The notes below the pieces were generated by a model. It did not search any database. It saw nothing but the letters and a program-made list of their open reading frames with translations, and was not told the origin of the DNA. Below, piece after piece: positions 1-9,129 of a stretch of DNA of 64,000 nt (positions are counted from its first letter, which is position 1; each line of letters starts with the position of its first letter). Origin of the DNA: Chryseolinea soli (GTDB lineage Bacteria; Bacteroidota; Bacteroidia; Cytophagales; Cyclobacteriaceae); the NCBI RefSeq assembly GCF_003589925.1, contig NZ_CP032382.1, positions 372,001 through 436,000 on the forward strand, read 5' to 3'. The position numbers and the translations under genes were made by a program.

Positions 1-1518
1 GAAGGGCAGGTCCCCGCGACTGTCTTTGTTAAGAAAGGCACGGGGCGTTTGAGCATGGAGCATTTGCGCAGCCTGCTGGAGGAATTCCGTCAGTATCATG
101 AAGCCATGCTGCAAAAACGCGACGCAAGGTTGCGCACCATCTATGTCATTAATGATACGATCCACTACATAAGTTTCGCCCTGATCTGTCTCGTATCGGG
201 CTATGCGTTGTATGTGCTGCTTCAACAAAGCAAACGAAACAACGAACTGGTGGCCAGCCTGCAAGACGTCAACCGGACCCTCGAACAAAAAGTACAGGAC
301 CGCACGCTGGAGTTGGAACGAAAAACCCAACAGACCGAGAAACTGAACCAGGACCTGCAGGATAATTTTGAAGAGCTACAATCTTTTTACGACGTGCTCC
401 AAACCAACAGCGCCAGCGCCGAAGAAGCGCTCCTGGAGATCCGCGACCTATACGACAACGCGCCGTGCGGCTATCACTCCGTCGCACCCGACACCACCAT
501 CACGCGCATCAACTCCACCGAACTGCGCTGGCTAGGCTACACCCGCGAGGAAGTAGTGGGCAAGTTGAAGGTCAGGGACATCATTGGCGAGCAGAGCGTC
601 GGCATCTTCGCGGAGAACTTTCCCCGGTTTGTGAAGGAGGGTCATCTAAACAACCTGGAGTTTGACATGAAACGCAAAGACGGCACGACCTTTCCCGCAT
701 TGCTCAACTCCACGGCCATCTACAACACGCGGGGAGAATTCGTATCAAGCCGCAGCATCGTCGTCGATAACAGCGAGCGAAAAACGCTGGAGCAACAGCT
801 GCGCGATGTCAATGCGCGGCTGCTTCGCCTCAACGAAGAAAAGAACCATTTCCTGGGCATCGCCACCCACGACCTGAAGAGTCCCCTCAACGGTGTGTTG
901 GGATTGGTCAACCTGATGAAGCTTCAGCACTCGAACCTCACGCCCGACCAATTGCAATACCTCAACCTCATGGAGGGCTCGTGTGTGAACATGCATATGC
1001 TGATCCAAAATCTGTTGGATGTGAACCGTATCGAGCAGGGCAAAAACGGCATCAATAAAGAATATATCGCCATCAACAGTTTACTGAAAAAACAGTATCA
1101 CGTGTTCAAGCAAACGGCGGAGAAGAAAAATATTTCGCTGATCCTGGAAGACCACGTACCCGATTTCAATATCCACACCGACCCCGCGATGTTGAGCCGC
1201 ATCCTGGAGAACCTGATCTCGAACGCCATCAAATTTTCGCCCGCCCACAAAGAAGTCGCCATCAACGTGGTGCGCACGGAGACGCACATCCGCTTTGAAG
1301 TGCTGGACCAGGGTCCTGGCCTTTCGGCCGCCGACAAACAAAAGCTCTTTGGGAAATTTCAACGGCTCAGCGCCCGCCCCACCGGTGGCGAAACTTCATC
1401 CGGTTTGGGACTGTCGATTGTAAAAGAATTGGTGCTCGCGCTGAACGGCAGCATCGTGGTGGAAAGCGAGGAAAACGGCGGCGCCAAATTCATTGTCCAA
1501 CTCCCGCTCCAGGAATAG
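1..1518 (+). CDS. PAS-domain sensor histidine kinase (5' partial)
   Basis: Membrane sensor kinase of a two-component system. The frame is open from base 1, so the N-terminus, probably a periplasmic sensor such as CHASE3, lies outside the window; the ATG at 49 is internal or an alternative start. Visible in order: a transmembrane segment (about nt 166-225), a coiled-coil linker rich in Glu/Gln, a PAS domain (about nt 430-770), a HisKA domain whose H-box ATHDLKSPLNG carries the phospho-acceptor His at codon 868-870, and a HATPase_c domain with N-box ENLISNAIKFSP, G1 motif DQGPGLS and G2 motif SSGLGLSIVKEL. All catalytic motifs look intact. No response regulator lies beside it in the window, so the partner and signal are unknown. 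It converges with the minus-strand gene ending at 1571. Confidence 0.93.
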   Translation, partial: EGQVPATVFVKKGTGRLSMEHLRSLLEEFRQYHEAMLQKRDARLRTIYVINDTIHYISFALICLVSGYALYVLLQQSKRNNELVASLQDVNRTLEQKVQDRTLELERKTQQTEKLNQDLQDNFEELQSFYDVLQTNSASAEEALLEIRDLYDNAPCGYHSVAPDTTITRINSTELRWLGYTREEVVGKLKVRDIIGEQSVGIFAENFPRFVKEGHLNNLEFDMKRKDGTTFPALLNSTAIYNTRGEFVSSRSIVVDNSERKTLEQQLRDVNARLLRLNEEKNHFLGIATHDLKSPLNGVLGLVNLMKLQHSNLTPDQLQYLNLMEGSCVNMHMLIQNLLDVNRIEQGKNGINKEYIAINSLLKKQYHVFKQTAEKKNISLILEDHVPDFNIHTDPAMLSRILENLISNAIKFSPAHKEVAINVVRTETHIRFEVLDQGPGLSAADKQKLFGKFQRLSARPTGGETSSGLGLSIVKELVLALNGSIVVESEENGGAKFIVQLPLQE

Positions 1519-1570
1519 AAATCCGGCACTTGAATGTATATAGATGCCCTTTTGGGGCCTGAAAGGCCTC

Positions 1571-2167
1571 TCAGGAATGGCGCATCGACGCCAGCTTGTT
1601 CCGCTCGTCTTGCAATTCGCGCGAAAGTTTGGTTTGCTTGTCCATGGCGCGGTGCTTATACTCCTCAAATTCGTTGGTGAGGGCGCTCACGGCCAGGTTT
1701 CGCTCGCTCAGGGACTTGCTTTGCAGTTGCATACGGCCAAAAATAACGGCCACAAAGGCGATCAGGCCGCCCAACAGGCAGGTGATCACCGTCAGGAACA
1801 CGCCTTTTGTGAAATCGATGCCCAGCACGGTAATGTGGGTGCTGGCGTATAGAATATCGGCCATGGATTTTTCCTTGGCTTTCAGGGCGTCTTCCGTCTT
1901 GGCCAACTGGCCTTTCAGACCATTAATATTGGCCTGGGCACCCCGGATAGCGGCATTTTTGGCGCTCAGGGAGTCATTGATAATCTTCCATACTCCATCC
2001 AAAACCGTCTCCTTGATCACCTTATAGTCATTATAGTTCTGCGATTTGCTCTTCATCAGCAGATAGCGATCCCTCAGGGTATAGTTTCCCTGAATTTCAG
2101 TGGCTTGCTGAGCGAAGGTTATGGAGGAGGCCAGCAAGCATACCCACAACACCAATGACTTTTTCAT
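1571..2167 (-). CDS. Secreted/membrane coiled-coil protein, unknown function
   Basis: A 198-residue protein that I do not recognise. It starts with a clear signal peptide (MKKSLVLWVCLLASSITFAQ). A region rich in Lys, Asn and Ala follows that should form a coiled coil (about residues 75-110, repeated 'AKTEDALKAKEKS' pattern). A transmembrane helix (about residues 130-152, GVFLTVITCLLGGLIAFVAV) and a second short charged coiled coil up to the C-terminus come next. The topology suggests a periplasmic coiled-coil head anchored in the inner membrane with a cytoplasmic tail. It stands alone, with about 130 bp before the next minus-strand gene, so context gives no function. Confidence 0.7.
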   Translation of the reverse strand: MKKSLVLWVCLLASSITFAQQATEIQGNYTLRDRYLLMKSKSQNYNDYKVIKETVLDGVWKIINDSLSAKNAAIRGAQANINGLKGQLAKTEDALKAKEKSMADILYASTHITVLGIDFTKGVFLTVITCLLGGLIAFVAVIFGRMQLQSKSLSERNLAVSALTNEFEEYKHRAMDKQTKLSRELQDERNKLASMRHS

Positions 2168-2299
2168 AGCTGAGCGTTTATACGTAAGTTAACAATATAT
2201 CAAAGGTAAGGCAAGCCCCCGGGAAAGGTCTACGATTCCTATATTAATCTCAAAATTATTCGGTTAACGTCCGTTTGCGGGGATTAAAGGCAAAACCCT

Positions 2300-4261
2300 T
2301 CAGGTCTTTTTCTTGAACACGAGATCGGTTTTCTGGACGGCTACCACCCGGTCGTAGAGTTCTCTCAGGTAGTGATATTCCAGCGAGCTGAACACGGTCT
2401 TATTGATGGTGAACGAGCTGTTCATGGTCACAGTATGGCCCACATTCTGGACGCTATACATGTAGCGACCCCCTGCATCCGGCAATGTCAGTCCAACCTT
2501 GGCCGGGATTTCGGTGATTTCGTATTCTTCGGGGTACTCCAGGATCATCACCACGGTCTGTTCCAACGGCGCCCCGAAATCGACCGGGTACAACCGCTCC
2601 TGTGACTTAAAGTGATTTTTTATCTCCTCGTCCAGGAAGAAGGGATTGAACAGAAAATTCTCTGCCGTGGCTTGATCAAACAGTTCGGCTTCCGTTTCAA
2701 ACTTTATGCTCAATGGTTTTTTCAGATCGTCTAAATTGTCGATGTGCGGTTGAGTCATGGTGACGCCGGGATACTCGCTGCTCAGATACTTTTTCTCATC
2801 GCCTTCATTGGCCACATTCTTGCGTTCGTTCAACGCGCTGTAGCCAAAGTGGGAGACCTGCACGGTACCCGACAGGAGCCCTTCCTTGTTGAGCTTCAAA
2901 TTGAAAATAGAAACTCTGCGGTTCTTCTCGGAAGGTTTGAGGTCGTACCAGAACGACTGTTTCTCACCCAACACGCGTCCCTTTCCATTCAGACAGCGCT
3001 CGGGGAGCATGCCGAACGACAGAAACGGGTCCGTGGCATCCAGCAAATAGACCTTGTCCTTTATGGATAAGTAGGCCGCCACATAATCAAATTCGGTGAT
3101 AACAGGGTAGAGCTCGTTCACCAATCCATTGGAACGCGTGGAGAGGATGATGGGATCGGCATTGAGGCCGGCATATTTCAGCGCCGCCACCAACGACAAA
3201 TTGATGTCGCCGATGTTACCCGTTTTGGCGTCGAAGGCTTTCTTTATGCCCAGGTCACTCCAGAGACCGTAGACGTGGTTCCAATGATACCAACCCTTGA
3301 TGAAATCGTAGATCTTGCGCGCCTTGACGAGCTCGTCGGTTTCACCGGCAATAATTTGTTTCACCTCCCGGTCAACGATGTCCTCTCCTCTCCGGAGTTG
3401 CACGCCGAAATTGGTCTGCTTTTTCATTTCATCTTCGACGTCCTTCCATTCCTTGGTGATCTTATCTTTTCGCCCGTCGAAATAGAGGTACTCCGAGAGT
3501 TCAAAATACACAGCCGATAAAAAGTTGGAACGCGCCGTCATGTACTCCTCTTCCTTGAAAGCGGGAACATCCTTCATCATAAAATCCATCACGGTGCACT
3601 CGGCCGAATAGCCTCTCGGTCTGTAGCAATCACGTTCGATCTTGCTCTCGTTTTTGGCAAGCTTCAAATAGCCGCGAAGGGAAATATTGTACCGGTAGTT
3701 CGCCGGGATCGTGGCCTTATAAGCGCTGGAAATTTTTGGTATGTCCGACTGAAACTCCCACGAGCGGAAAGTGAATTTGAATGGCGACTCCAAGGTATAC
3801 TCGACTTCGATCACACTTCCCACGCGCACATTGGGCACGGCGAATTTCCGGTAGTCGCGATACTTGCTGGAGTTTTCAGTGAACTGGTCTTTGGTGTTCA
3901 ACTTGGTCTCCTTCATCGTTCCGTTCTCGAAGTTGAAGGAAGAGGCGGTCACCGAACGCATAGCTTCCTTGTATATGCCATCGCCCTTTCTCAACGGGAT
4001 GACAAAGTCTGCCAGCGCCTGACCGGCTTTTTTCAGGATCTTTATTTTAACATGATAGTGAAACACGAGGTAGTTCGGGTCGGCATCCTCGATGTGGGTA
4101 TCACCTTCTTCCCGCAACACCACGGCAATGGCGGCTGTGTCTTTGGCGTAAGTCTTCATGTCCAGATCGCGGTAGGTGACCTGGCCGAAAGGAAATGAGT
4201 CGGATTGGGCTGTGGCAAGGAAATGAATAGCGACAAAAGCTATCCCGAAAACGGTTCGCAT
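2300..4261 (-). CDS. DUF3857/transglutaminase-fold exported protein
   Basis: Exported protein of 653 residues with an N-terminal signal peptide (MRTVFGIAFVAIHFLATAQS). A DUF3857 domain (about residues 50-220) is followed by a transglutaminase-like core (about 280-400) and a C-terminal beta-rich domain, the usual layout of this Bacteroidota family. Where an active transglutaminase has Cys the sequence reads KTGNIGDINLSLVAAL, and where it has His it reads EFDYVAAYLS. Only the Asp (LLDATDP) is kept, so the fold is probably non-catalytic. The role of the family is not established; periplasmic or outer-membrane scaffolding or peptide binding is plausible. Length is normal for the family. It lies 52 bp downstream of the amidohydrolase gene on the same strand. 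Confidence 0.85.
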   Translation of the reverse strand: MRTVFGIAFVAIHFLATAQSDSFPFGQVTYRDLDMKTYAKDTAAIAVVLREEGDTHIEDADPNYLVFHYHVKIKILKKAGQALADFVIPLRKGDGIYKEAMRSVTASSFNFENGTMKETKLNTKDQFTENSSKYRDYRKFAVPNVRVGSVIEVEYTLESPFKFTFRSWEFQSDIPKISSAYKATIPANYRYNISLRGYLKLAKNESKIERDCYRPRGYSAECTVMDFMMKDVPAFKEEEYMTARSNFLSAVYFELSEYLYFDGRKDKITKEWKDVEDEMKKQTNFGVQLRRGEDIVDREVKQIIAGETDELVKARKIYDFIKGWYHWNHVYGLWSDLGIKKAFDAKTGNIGDINLSLVAALKYAGLNADPIILSTRSNGLVNELYPVITEFDYVAAYLSIKDKVYLLDATDPFLSFGMLPERCLNGKGRVLGEKQSFWYDLKPSEKNRRVSIFNLKLNKEGLLSGTVQVSHFGYSALNERKNVANEGDEKKYLSSEYPGVTMTQPHIDNLDDLKKPLSIKFETEAELFDQATAENFLFNPFFLDEEIKNHFKSQERLYPVDFGAPLEQTVVMILEYPEEYEITEIPAKVGLTLPDAGGRYMYSVQNVGHTVTMNSSFTINKTVFSSLEYHYLRELYDRVVAVQKTDLVFKKKT

Positions 4262-4313
4262 GGAGATATCAAAATTACAGGGCGTAATTTAAATAAAAAC
4301 CGCCAAACCATCT

Positions 4314-5390
4314 CTAGCCCGGCATCTTGAACCATCGGACGGCATTGTCGTGAAAGATCTTATTCACCACCGTGCGCGGCAACTTCATCCCTTTGAATTC
4401 ACCATTCACTTCCGGCGAGGTCATCTGGTTGTCGGTTACAAAATATTCCCAGTCGTGCAGCCAGATGTCATGCACGTGTTTTCGCACAGCCTCGGCATCG
4501 TAGCTATCTCTTATCTCGGAGTCGGTGGCGTAGATGAGGCGGTCTTGATATTTGATGATAAAATTGCGCACCTTATCATAGTCGGTGAGTGATTGGTGTT
4601 GCAAGTGCGAAATGCGCTCGGCCATGTCGACGGCCATGTTGGGAAATTTATCAAGACGTTTCGCGAGTTCGTCCACACTCCACTCCAGGCTGCCGAGGTG
4701 GGCGCCGACGAAACGCATGTCGGGATGTTTTTCGATGAAGTGGTCGCGGGCGTTGATCTGGTCTTCGTAGGAGGGATATTCGGGGTGGAGGAACATGTGG
4801 TATTCGGGATGTTCCTTGAAGTAATGACGGTCGTTGTTCACCGTCATTTGCTCGATGGGGAGCCAGCAGTTTTTGGGTTCGCCCAGGTGCCCCATGATGG
4901 TCTTGTCCTGGTCGATGATGTACTGAACGACGGAGTCGAATTTAGGATCATCCACCATGATGAAGTTACCGGTCGCGTCCTTGTAGGTCATGCCGATGTT
5001 CTTCCAGATCTTGATGCCCAGCGCTCCTTGGTCAAATCCTTCTTTCAGCCAGGGAATGGTGCGCTTCGTCCATGCCGAATCCCAGCCCTGCAACGTGAAG
5101 GCGGTGAGAAAGCTCACCGTGTTGGGTACGGATTTAATTTGATGCAGGGCGAAGCTTCGTTGTTCCTGCACCGTGGGATAGTCGGGCACATCCACGTTTA
5201 CGGCCAGCAACGTGAAATTGTCGGCTTTGGCCTGCTCGCCGATGGCGGCGTTGTTGGCGTTGAGGTGCGTGTGCGTGTCGATCTTTTTTACCGAAGCAAA
5301 ATCGTCGACGGTATAGTATTCCTTTTCGCAGGCTGTCATGCCCAGACCGATAACGAACGCCGCATACCACGCGGCAGCATATTTTTTCAT
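4314..5390 (-). CDS. Amidohydrolase-family TIM-barrel lipoprotein
   Basis: Metal-dependent hydrolase of the Amidohydro_2 type (PF04909-like). I start it at the ATG at 5390, which gives a lipoprotein signal (MKKYAAAWYAAFVIGLGMTA followed by Cys); a GTG two codons upstream is the alternative. Metal-ligand candidates are the HTH of KIDTHTHLN near the N-terminus, the His of IMGHLGEPKN, the His of FVGAHLGSLEW and the Asp of LIYATDSEIRD. Their order matches the superfamily. The substrate cannot be read from sequence; the family includes decarboxylases and lactonases. The gene follows the FG-GAP lipoprotein with only about 70 bp between, so the two are probably co-transcribed downstream of susCD. 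Confidence 0.85.
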   Translation of the reverse strand: MKKYAAAWYAAFVIGLGMTACEKEYYTVDDFASVKKIDTHTHLNANNAAIGEQAKADNFTLLAVNVDVPDYPTVQEQRSFALHQIKSVPNTVSFLTAFTLQGWDSAWTKRTIPWLKEGFDQGALGIKIWKNIGMTYKDATGNFIMVDDPKFDSVVQYIIDQDKTIMGHLGEPKNCWLPIEQMTVNNDRHYFKEHPEYHMFLHPEYPSYEDQINARDHFIEKHPDMRFVGAHLGSLEWSVDELAKRLDKFPNMAVDMAERISHLQHQSLTDYDKVRNFIIKYQDRLIYATDSEIRDSYDAEAVRKHVHDIWLHDWEYFVTDNQMTSPEVNGEFKGMKLPRTVVNKIFHDNAVRWFKMPG

Positions 5391-5459
5391 AATCACGATT
5401 TTTTAAAGACGAATATCCTCAAGCCGTTTTACTCTCCAGAGCCCGGGACCTTATCCACC

Positions 5460-8400
5460 TCATCGCTTTTCACCCCGGAAATTATAAACTTCTATATGTT
5501 CGGCATCTCCGGTGTACAAGAGGACACGCGACGACTGCGAGAGGTACGTCGAGCCGTAGTAAAACTCGTGTTTGTATTTCCGGCCGTCCTTTAACGTGAT
5601 GATCGCATAGGCATCGTCGGCACGCGGCGCGTAGTGCTTATCTTGTTTTATGGCAAACGCCTTTAGCCGCGACGAATTGTTGGCCACGATCATCAACGTA
5701 TTGCCCGAAGGTTGCTGAAGCAAAGCCGCGCCTTTGGCATCGCCGTCGGCATAGAAGCCGCTTTCGCGGGCGTTCACCAACTTGAAATGGCCCTGCCCAT
5801 CGCCGCGGAGAAACACACCCACAGAGGCGTCGTAGCGGCCGCTGGAGACTTCGGCGGAGAACATATTCCCCGTCATCAGCACATCTGTAAAGCCGTCGCC
5901 ATCAACGTCGGCGGTGGTCATGCCATACGTTGGGGCGAACTGTGCTTCCATGGGAAGGGCCTTGACCGCGAATTTGCCGTTGCCTTGATTTTCGATGTAG
6001 CTGGTTTGAAAATTTTCGGCGCACACCGTATAAGCATTTTCTATTTCCGATTTCAAGAATGAATCGTCAAACGTGGCCTCGGCATATTCGGCATAGTGGA
6101 CAAACCGGTGGCGCATGGCCGTGATCTGGCTGATGAGTTCATCGCGGGTGTGCACGATGTATTTCCGGCCTTGCAAATAATAGGTCATCACCGGATCGAT
6201 GGAACCATTTTTGTCATAATCATTGGCGTAGATACAAAGCGGTTCCTGCGGGGTTCCGTGATAGCGCGAATTGAGCCCGAGATTTCCCGCGATGTAATCC
6301 ATGTCGCCGTCCTGGTCGAAGTCGGCAGCCACAAGGCTGTTCCACCATCCGCTGGTGTGCTGGAAAGCATCGGCTGCAAAGGATGTAAACGATTTTCCAT
6401 TCTGGTTCTTTAAACACGTGATGGGCATGAACTCGCCGGCGATGAGCAAGTCAACCCAGCCATCATTGTCCACGTCTGTCCATAGCGCGGAGGTGACGAG
6501 ACCGGCTTTTAACAAGCCCGGTGCCAGTTCTTGTGTGGCATCTGTGAAGTGACATTCACCCGGCTTTGATTCGTTCCGGAAAATATAGCTGGCGGCCGGC
6601 AAAGGGTATTCTCCCGGCACCACCCGTCCACCTACAAACAGGTCGAGGTCGCCATCGCGATCGTAGTCGGAGGCGATTACGCTGGAGCCACTTTGAAGAT
6701 GTTCGGGCAATGCGTCTTTCGCGAGGGTGAACTTTCCTTTGCCATCGTTCAGGTATAAGTAGTCTTTGTAGGCAGGCGAATCTTTTGGTTTCTCCGACCC
6801 TCCCGTGGCGATGTATAGATCATCATCTTTGTCGCCATCGGCGTCAAAAAACAAAACACCTAATTCTTCGCCCAAGCTGTCGACGCCCGGTGCCATCCGC
6901 TTGAATTTTCGATCTTTCCCTTGCCTGAAAAGTGCACCGGCATGACTGGAAGCACCTCCCACATAAAAATCTTCCAGCCCATCGCCATTCACATCCGCCA
7001 CGGCAACTCCCGGCCCGTTTCGCGAATGCATGTGCGGCAACAGGGGTTGTACTTTAAAATCGATGAAATCATTTTCCTGGTGTACAAAATCGATTCCCAG
7101 TGCGCGCGATACTTCATTGAACAAGGTTGCTTGCTTGGCAACGAGCAGCTCCGTGGTTTTCGCTTTCGCGGCAGCATAATCCAGCGTGAGCAATTGATTG
7201 ACTTTTACCTGAGTTAAAGTCTCGTGCTTTCCATCGGGCCAGATCACCTTCAGCGAATCGACAACCTCTGCCGAATCTAATCCCACGTGCATCACTCCAT
7301 CCATGGTGGACTCATAGCCACGGTTCAGGAAGTTTTCCATGTACTGTTCCTGTCCTTTGCAAAACACCCACACCTTGGTGCCGATACCTTCTCCATTTTT
7401 TTCGCTGCCGCGGAATTTTATCCGGAGATAGTTCCGGTGAAAAAGTGCCTCGCTGTGGTTGCGATAGACGCGGGCTTCTTCGTTCATCGTGTTCACGACC
7501 AGGTCGAGATCGCCATCGTTGTCCAGGTCGGCGTAGGCTGCTCCGTGCGAAAATCCTTCTTCCTGCAAGCCCCAGGCCTGGGTTTGGTTGGTGAAGGTGA
7601 GGTCGCCGTTGTTGGAGTAGATATAATTTTTTAGTGCTGCGCCCTTCAATGCTTTGATGGCTTCCAGTTTTTTATCCGTTTTGGCCTGCACGGTTCCCAG
7701 CGGCGTGTTGTAAATATTTTGATACGTGATGTAGTCCATGTTGCCCAGGTCGCGCAGAAAGCCGTTCGTGGCAAAAAGATCTTTATCGCCGTCGTTGTCA
7801 TAATCGGCGAGTAGCGGACTCCAGCTCCAGTCGGTGCTGCTCACACCGGAAAGGAAACTGATCTCGCTAAACGTGTTGTTGCCCCTATTCAGCTGCAAGG
7901 TGTTGCGCGTGAATTGGGGGAGATATCCCAGGCGCAACGACAGTTGATACTTGTCGTAGCCCGTGGGTGGAATGATCAGCTTTAATCGTTTGTTGTCTTC
8001 CGGACGCATGTCCAGCTCCACGATGTCCACCAACCCGTCGTTGTTCAGGTCGGCCACGTCGTTGCCCATGCCGGCAAAGCTGGTGTGTCTCAAATATTCG
8101 GCCGCGCGATCGGTGAAGGTGCCGTCTTGATTGTTGACGTAGAGAATGTCGCTGCCGATAAAATCGTTGGAGATGTATATGTCCGGCCAGCCGTCGTTGT
8201 TGATGTCGCTGATGGCGAGGCCGAGGCTATAGCCTTCCACCAAGATGCCGGCTTCTTTTGAAACGTCTGTAAACGTGTGGTCACCGTTGTTCCGGTAGAG
8301 CACATCCGTGCTCACACCTGTGCCGTCGAGTTTGCGCGGCTGAATGTGATTCACCATGTTTTCGTACGATGCCGGGTTGGTGATGATGAACACATCGAGG

Positions 8401-8942
8401 TCGCCATCGCCGTCATAATCAAAAAAGGAAGCATGCATGGCTTGCCGCTTATCGGCCAGCCCGTAGGACCGGGATGATTCGGTGAAGGTTTTGTTTTGAT
8501 TGTTGATGAACAGCAGGTTTCCCCGCTCCGATTCCGGTCCACCGCCCGAAACGCATTGGTAAATGTCCAACCAGCCGTCGTTGTTCACATCGGCCATGAC
8601 GGCGCCGGTAGCCCACCGGTGGTTGAGCACGCCCGATGATTCGGTGATGTCTTCAAACGTGAGATCGCCCTTGTTCAAATACAGCCGGCTGCTGGTGGTA
8701 TTTCCACTAAAGAACAAATCGGTGAGGCCATCGTTGTTGATGTCCCCGGCTGCCACGCCCGCGCCGGTGTAGATGTTCATGTAGTTGTTCACGTTCACCT
8801 GCTCGTCTTCCTCCAGCACATTGTTGAAATGAATGCCCGTATGACGCGACGACATCATTTCAAACACGGCGTCGGCTTTGCGTCCGCAGGAACAAACGAT
8901 CATCAAAAGTAAAATTCCACCTATCGCATCATAGCGCTTCAT
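5460..8942 (-). CDS. FG-GAP/VCBS repeat lipoprotein with ASPIC/UnbV domain (CRTAC1-like)
   Basis: Large surface or periplasmic lipoprotein of 1160 residues; the lipobox ends in IVCSCGRK near residue 20. It contains many calcium-binding FG-GAP/VCBS blades with the DxNxDGxxD pattern (for example DINNDGLTDLFF, DYDGDGDLDVF, DLNNDGLVDIVE, DYDRDGDLDLF, DVDGDGFTDVLM), arranged as two seven-bladed propellers. Between them sits an ASPIC/UnbV domain (about residues 500-590, with NRGYESTMDGVMHVGL). Such proteins are frequent partners of SusC/SusD pairs in Bacteroidota and are thought to bind glycans or proteins at the surface; that role is inferred. A bidirectional terminator and about 190 bp separate it from susD, so it may have its own promoter. 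Confidence 0.92.
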   Translation of the reverse strand: MKRYDAIGGILLLMIVCSCGRKADAVFEMMSSRHTGIHFNNVLEEDEQVNVNNYMNIYTGAGVAAGDINNDGLTDLFFSGNTTSSRLYLNKGDLTFEDITESSGVLNHRWATGAVMADVNNDGWLDIYQCVSGGGPESERGNLLFINNQNKTFTESSRSYGLADKRQAMHASFFDYDGDGDLDVFIITNPASYENMVNHIQPRKLDGTGVSTDVLYRNNGDHTFTDVSKEAGILVEGYSLGLAISDINNDGWPDIYISNDFIGSDILYVNNQDGTFTDRAAEYLRHTSFAGMGNDVADLNNDGLVDIVELDMRPEDNKRLKLIIPPTGYDKYQLSLRLGYLPQFTRNTLQLNRGNNTFSEISFLSGVSSTDWSWSPLLADYDNDGDKDLFATNGFLRDLGNMDYITYQNIYNTPLGTVQAKTDKKLEAIKALKGAALKNYIYSNNGDLTFTNQTQAWGLQEEGFSHGAAYADLDNDGDLDLVVNTMNEEARVYRNHSEALFHRNYLRIKFRGSEKNGEGIGTKVWVFCKGQEQYMENFLNRGYESTMDGVMHVGLDSAEVVDSLKVIWPDGKHETLTQVKVNQLLTLDYAAAKAKTTELLVAKQATLFNEVSRALGIDFVHQENDFIDFKVQPLLPHMHSRNGPGVAVADVNGDGLEDFYVGGASSHAGALFRQGKDRKFKRMAPGVDSLGEELGVLFFDADGDKDDDLYIATGGSEKPKDSPAYKDYLYLNDGKGKFTLAKDALPEHLQSGSSVIASDYDRDGDLDLFVGGRVVPGEYPLPAASYIFRNESKPGECHFTDATQELAPGLLKAGLVTSALWTDVDNDGWVDLLIAGEFMPITCLKNQNGKSFTSFAADAFQHTSGWWNSLVAADFDQDGDMDYIAGNLGLNSRYHGTPQEPLCIYANDYDKNGSIDPVMTYYLQGRKYIVHTRDELISQITAMRHRFVHYAEYAEATFDDSFLKSEIENAYTVCAENFQTSYIENQGNGKFAVKALPMEAQFAPTYGMTTADVDGDGFTDVLMTGNMFSAEVSSGRYDASVGVFLRGDGQGHFKLVNARESGFYADGDAKGAALLQQPSGNTLMIVANNSSRLKAFAIKQDKHYAPRADDAYAIITLKDGRKYKHEFYYGSTYLSQSSRVLLYTGDAEHIEVYNFRGEKR

Positions 8943-9071
8943 GAGAACTTTCGTTTACCGGAAAACTATACAAACAAAAAAATGAATGCCTGCATGATCC
9001 GCGGGCATTTCACTTCCTGTGCAAAGTCGATCGCTTTGCCTTTCAGCAAGGTAATGGATAACCCTGAAAAT

Positions 9072-9103
9072 AAACAGCGAAGGGTGATCGCCCTTCGCTG
9101 TTT
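9072..9103 (-). terminator. Rho-independent terminator after susD
   Basis: A 13-bp perfect stem (AAACAGCGAAGGG paired with CCCTTCGCTGTTT) around a 6-base loop, followed on the minus strand by a T-rich run. It lies 27 bp beyond the susD stop codon. The flanks are T-rich in both directions, so it could work bidirectionally. Confidence 0.88.
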
Positions 9104-9129
9104 TTATTTCACTATAGACACCGGGTATC

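Noticed and set aside
4593..5594. 333-residue plus-strand frame opposite the amidohydrolase gene
   Set aside because: It is the antisense of a clear gene and spans into the next gene; its composition is a shadow of the codons on the other strand.
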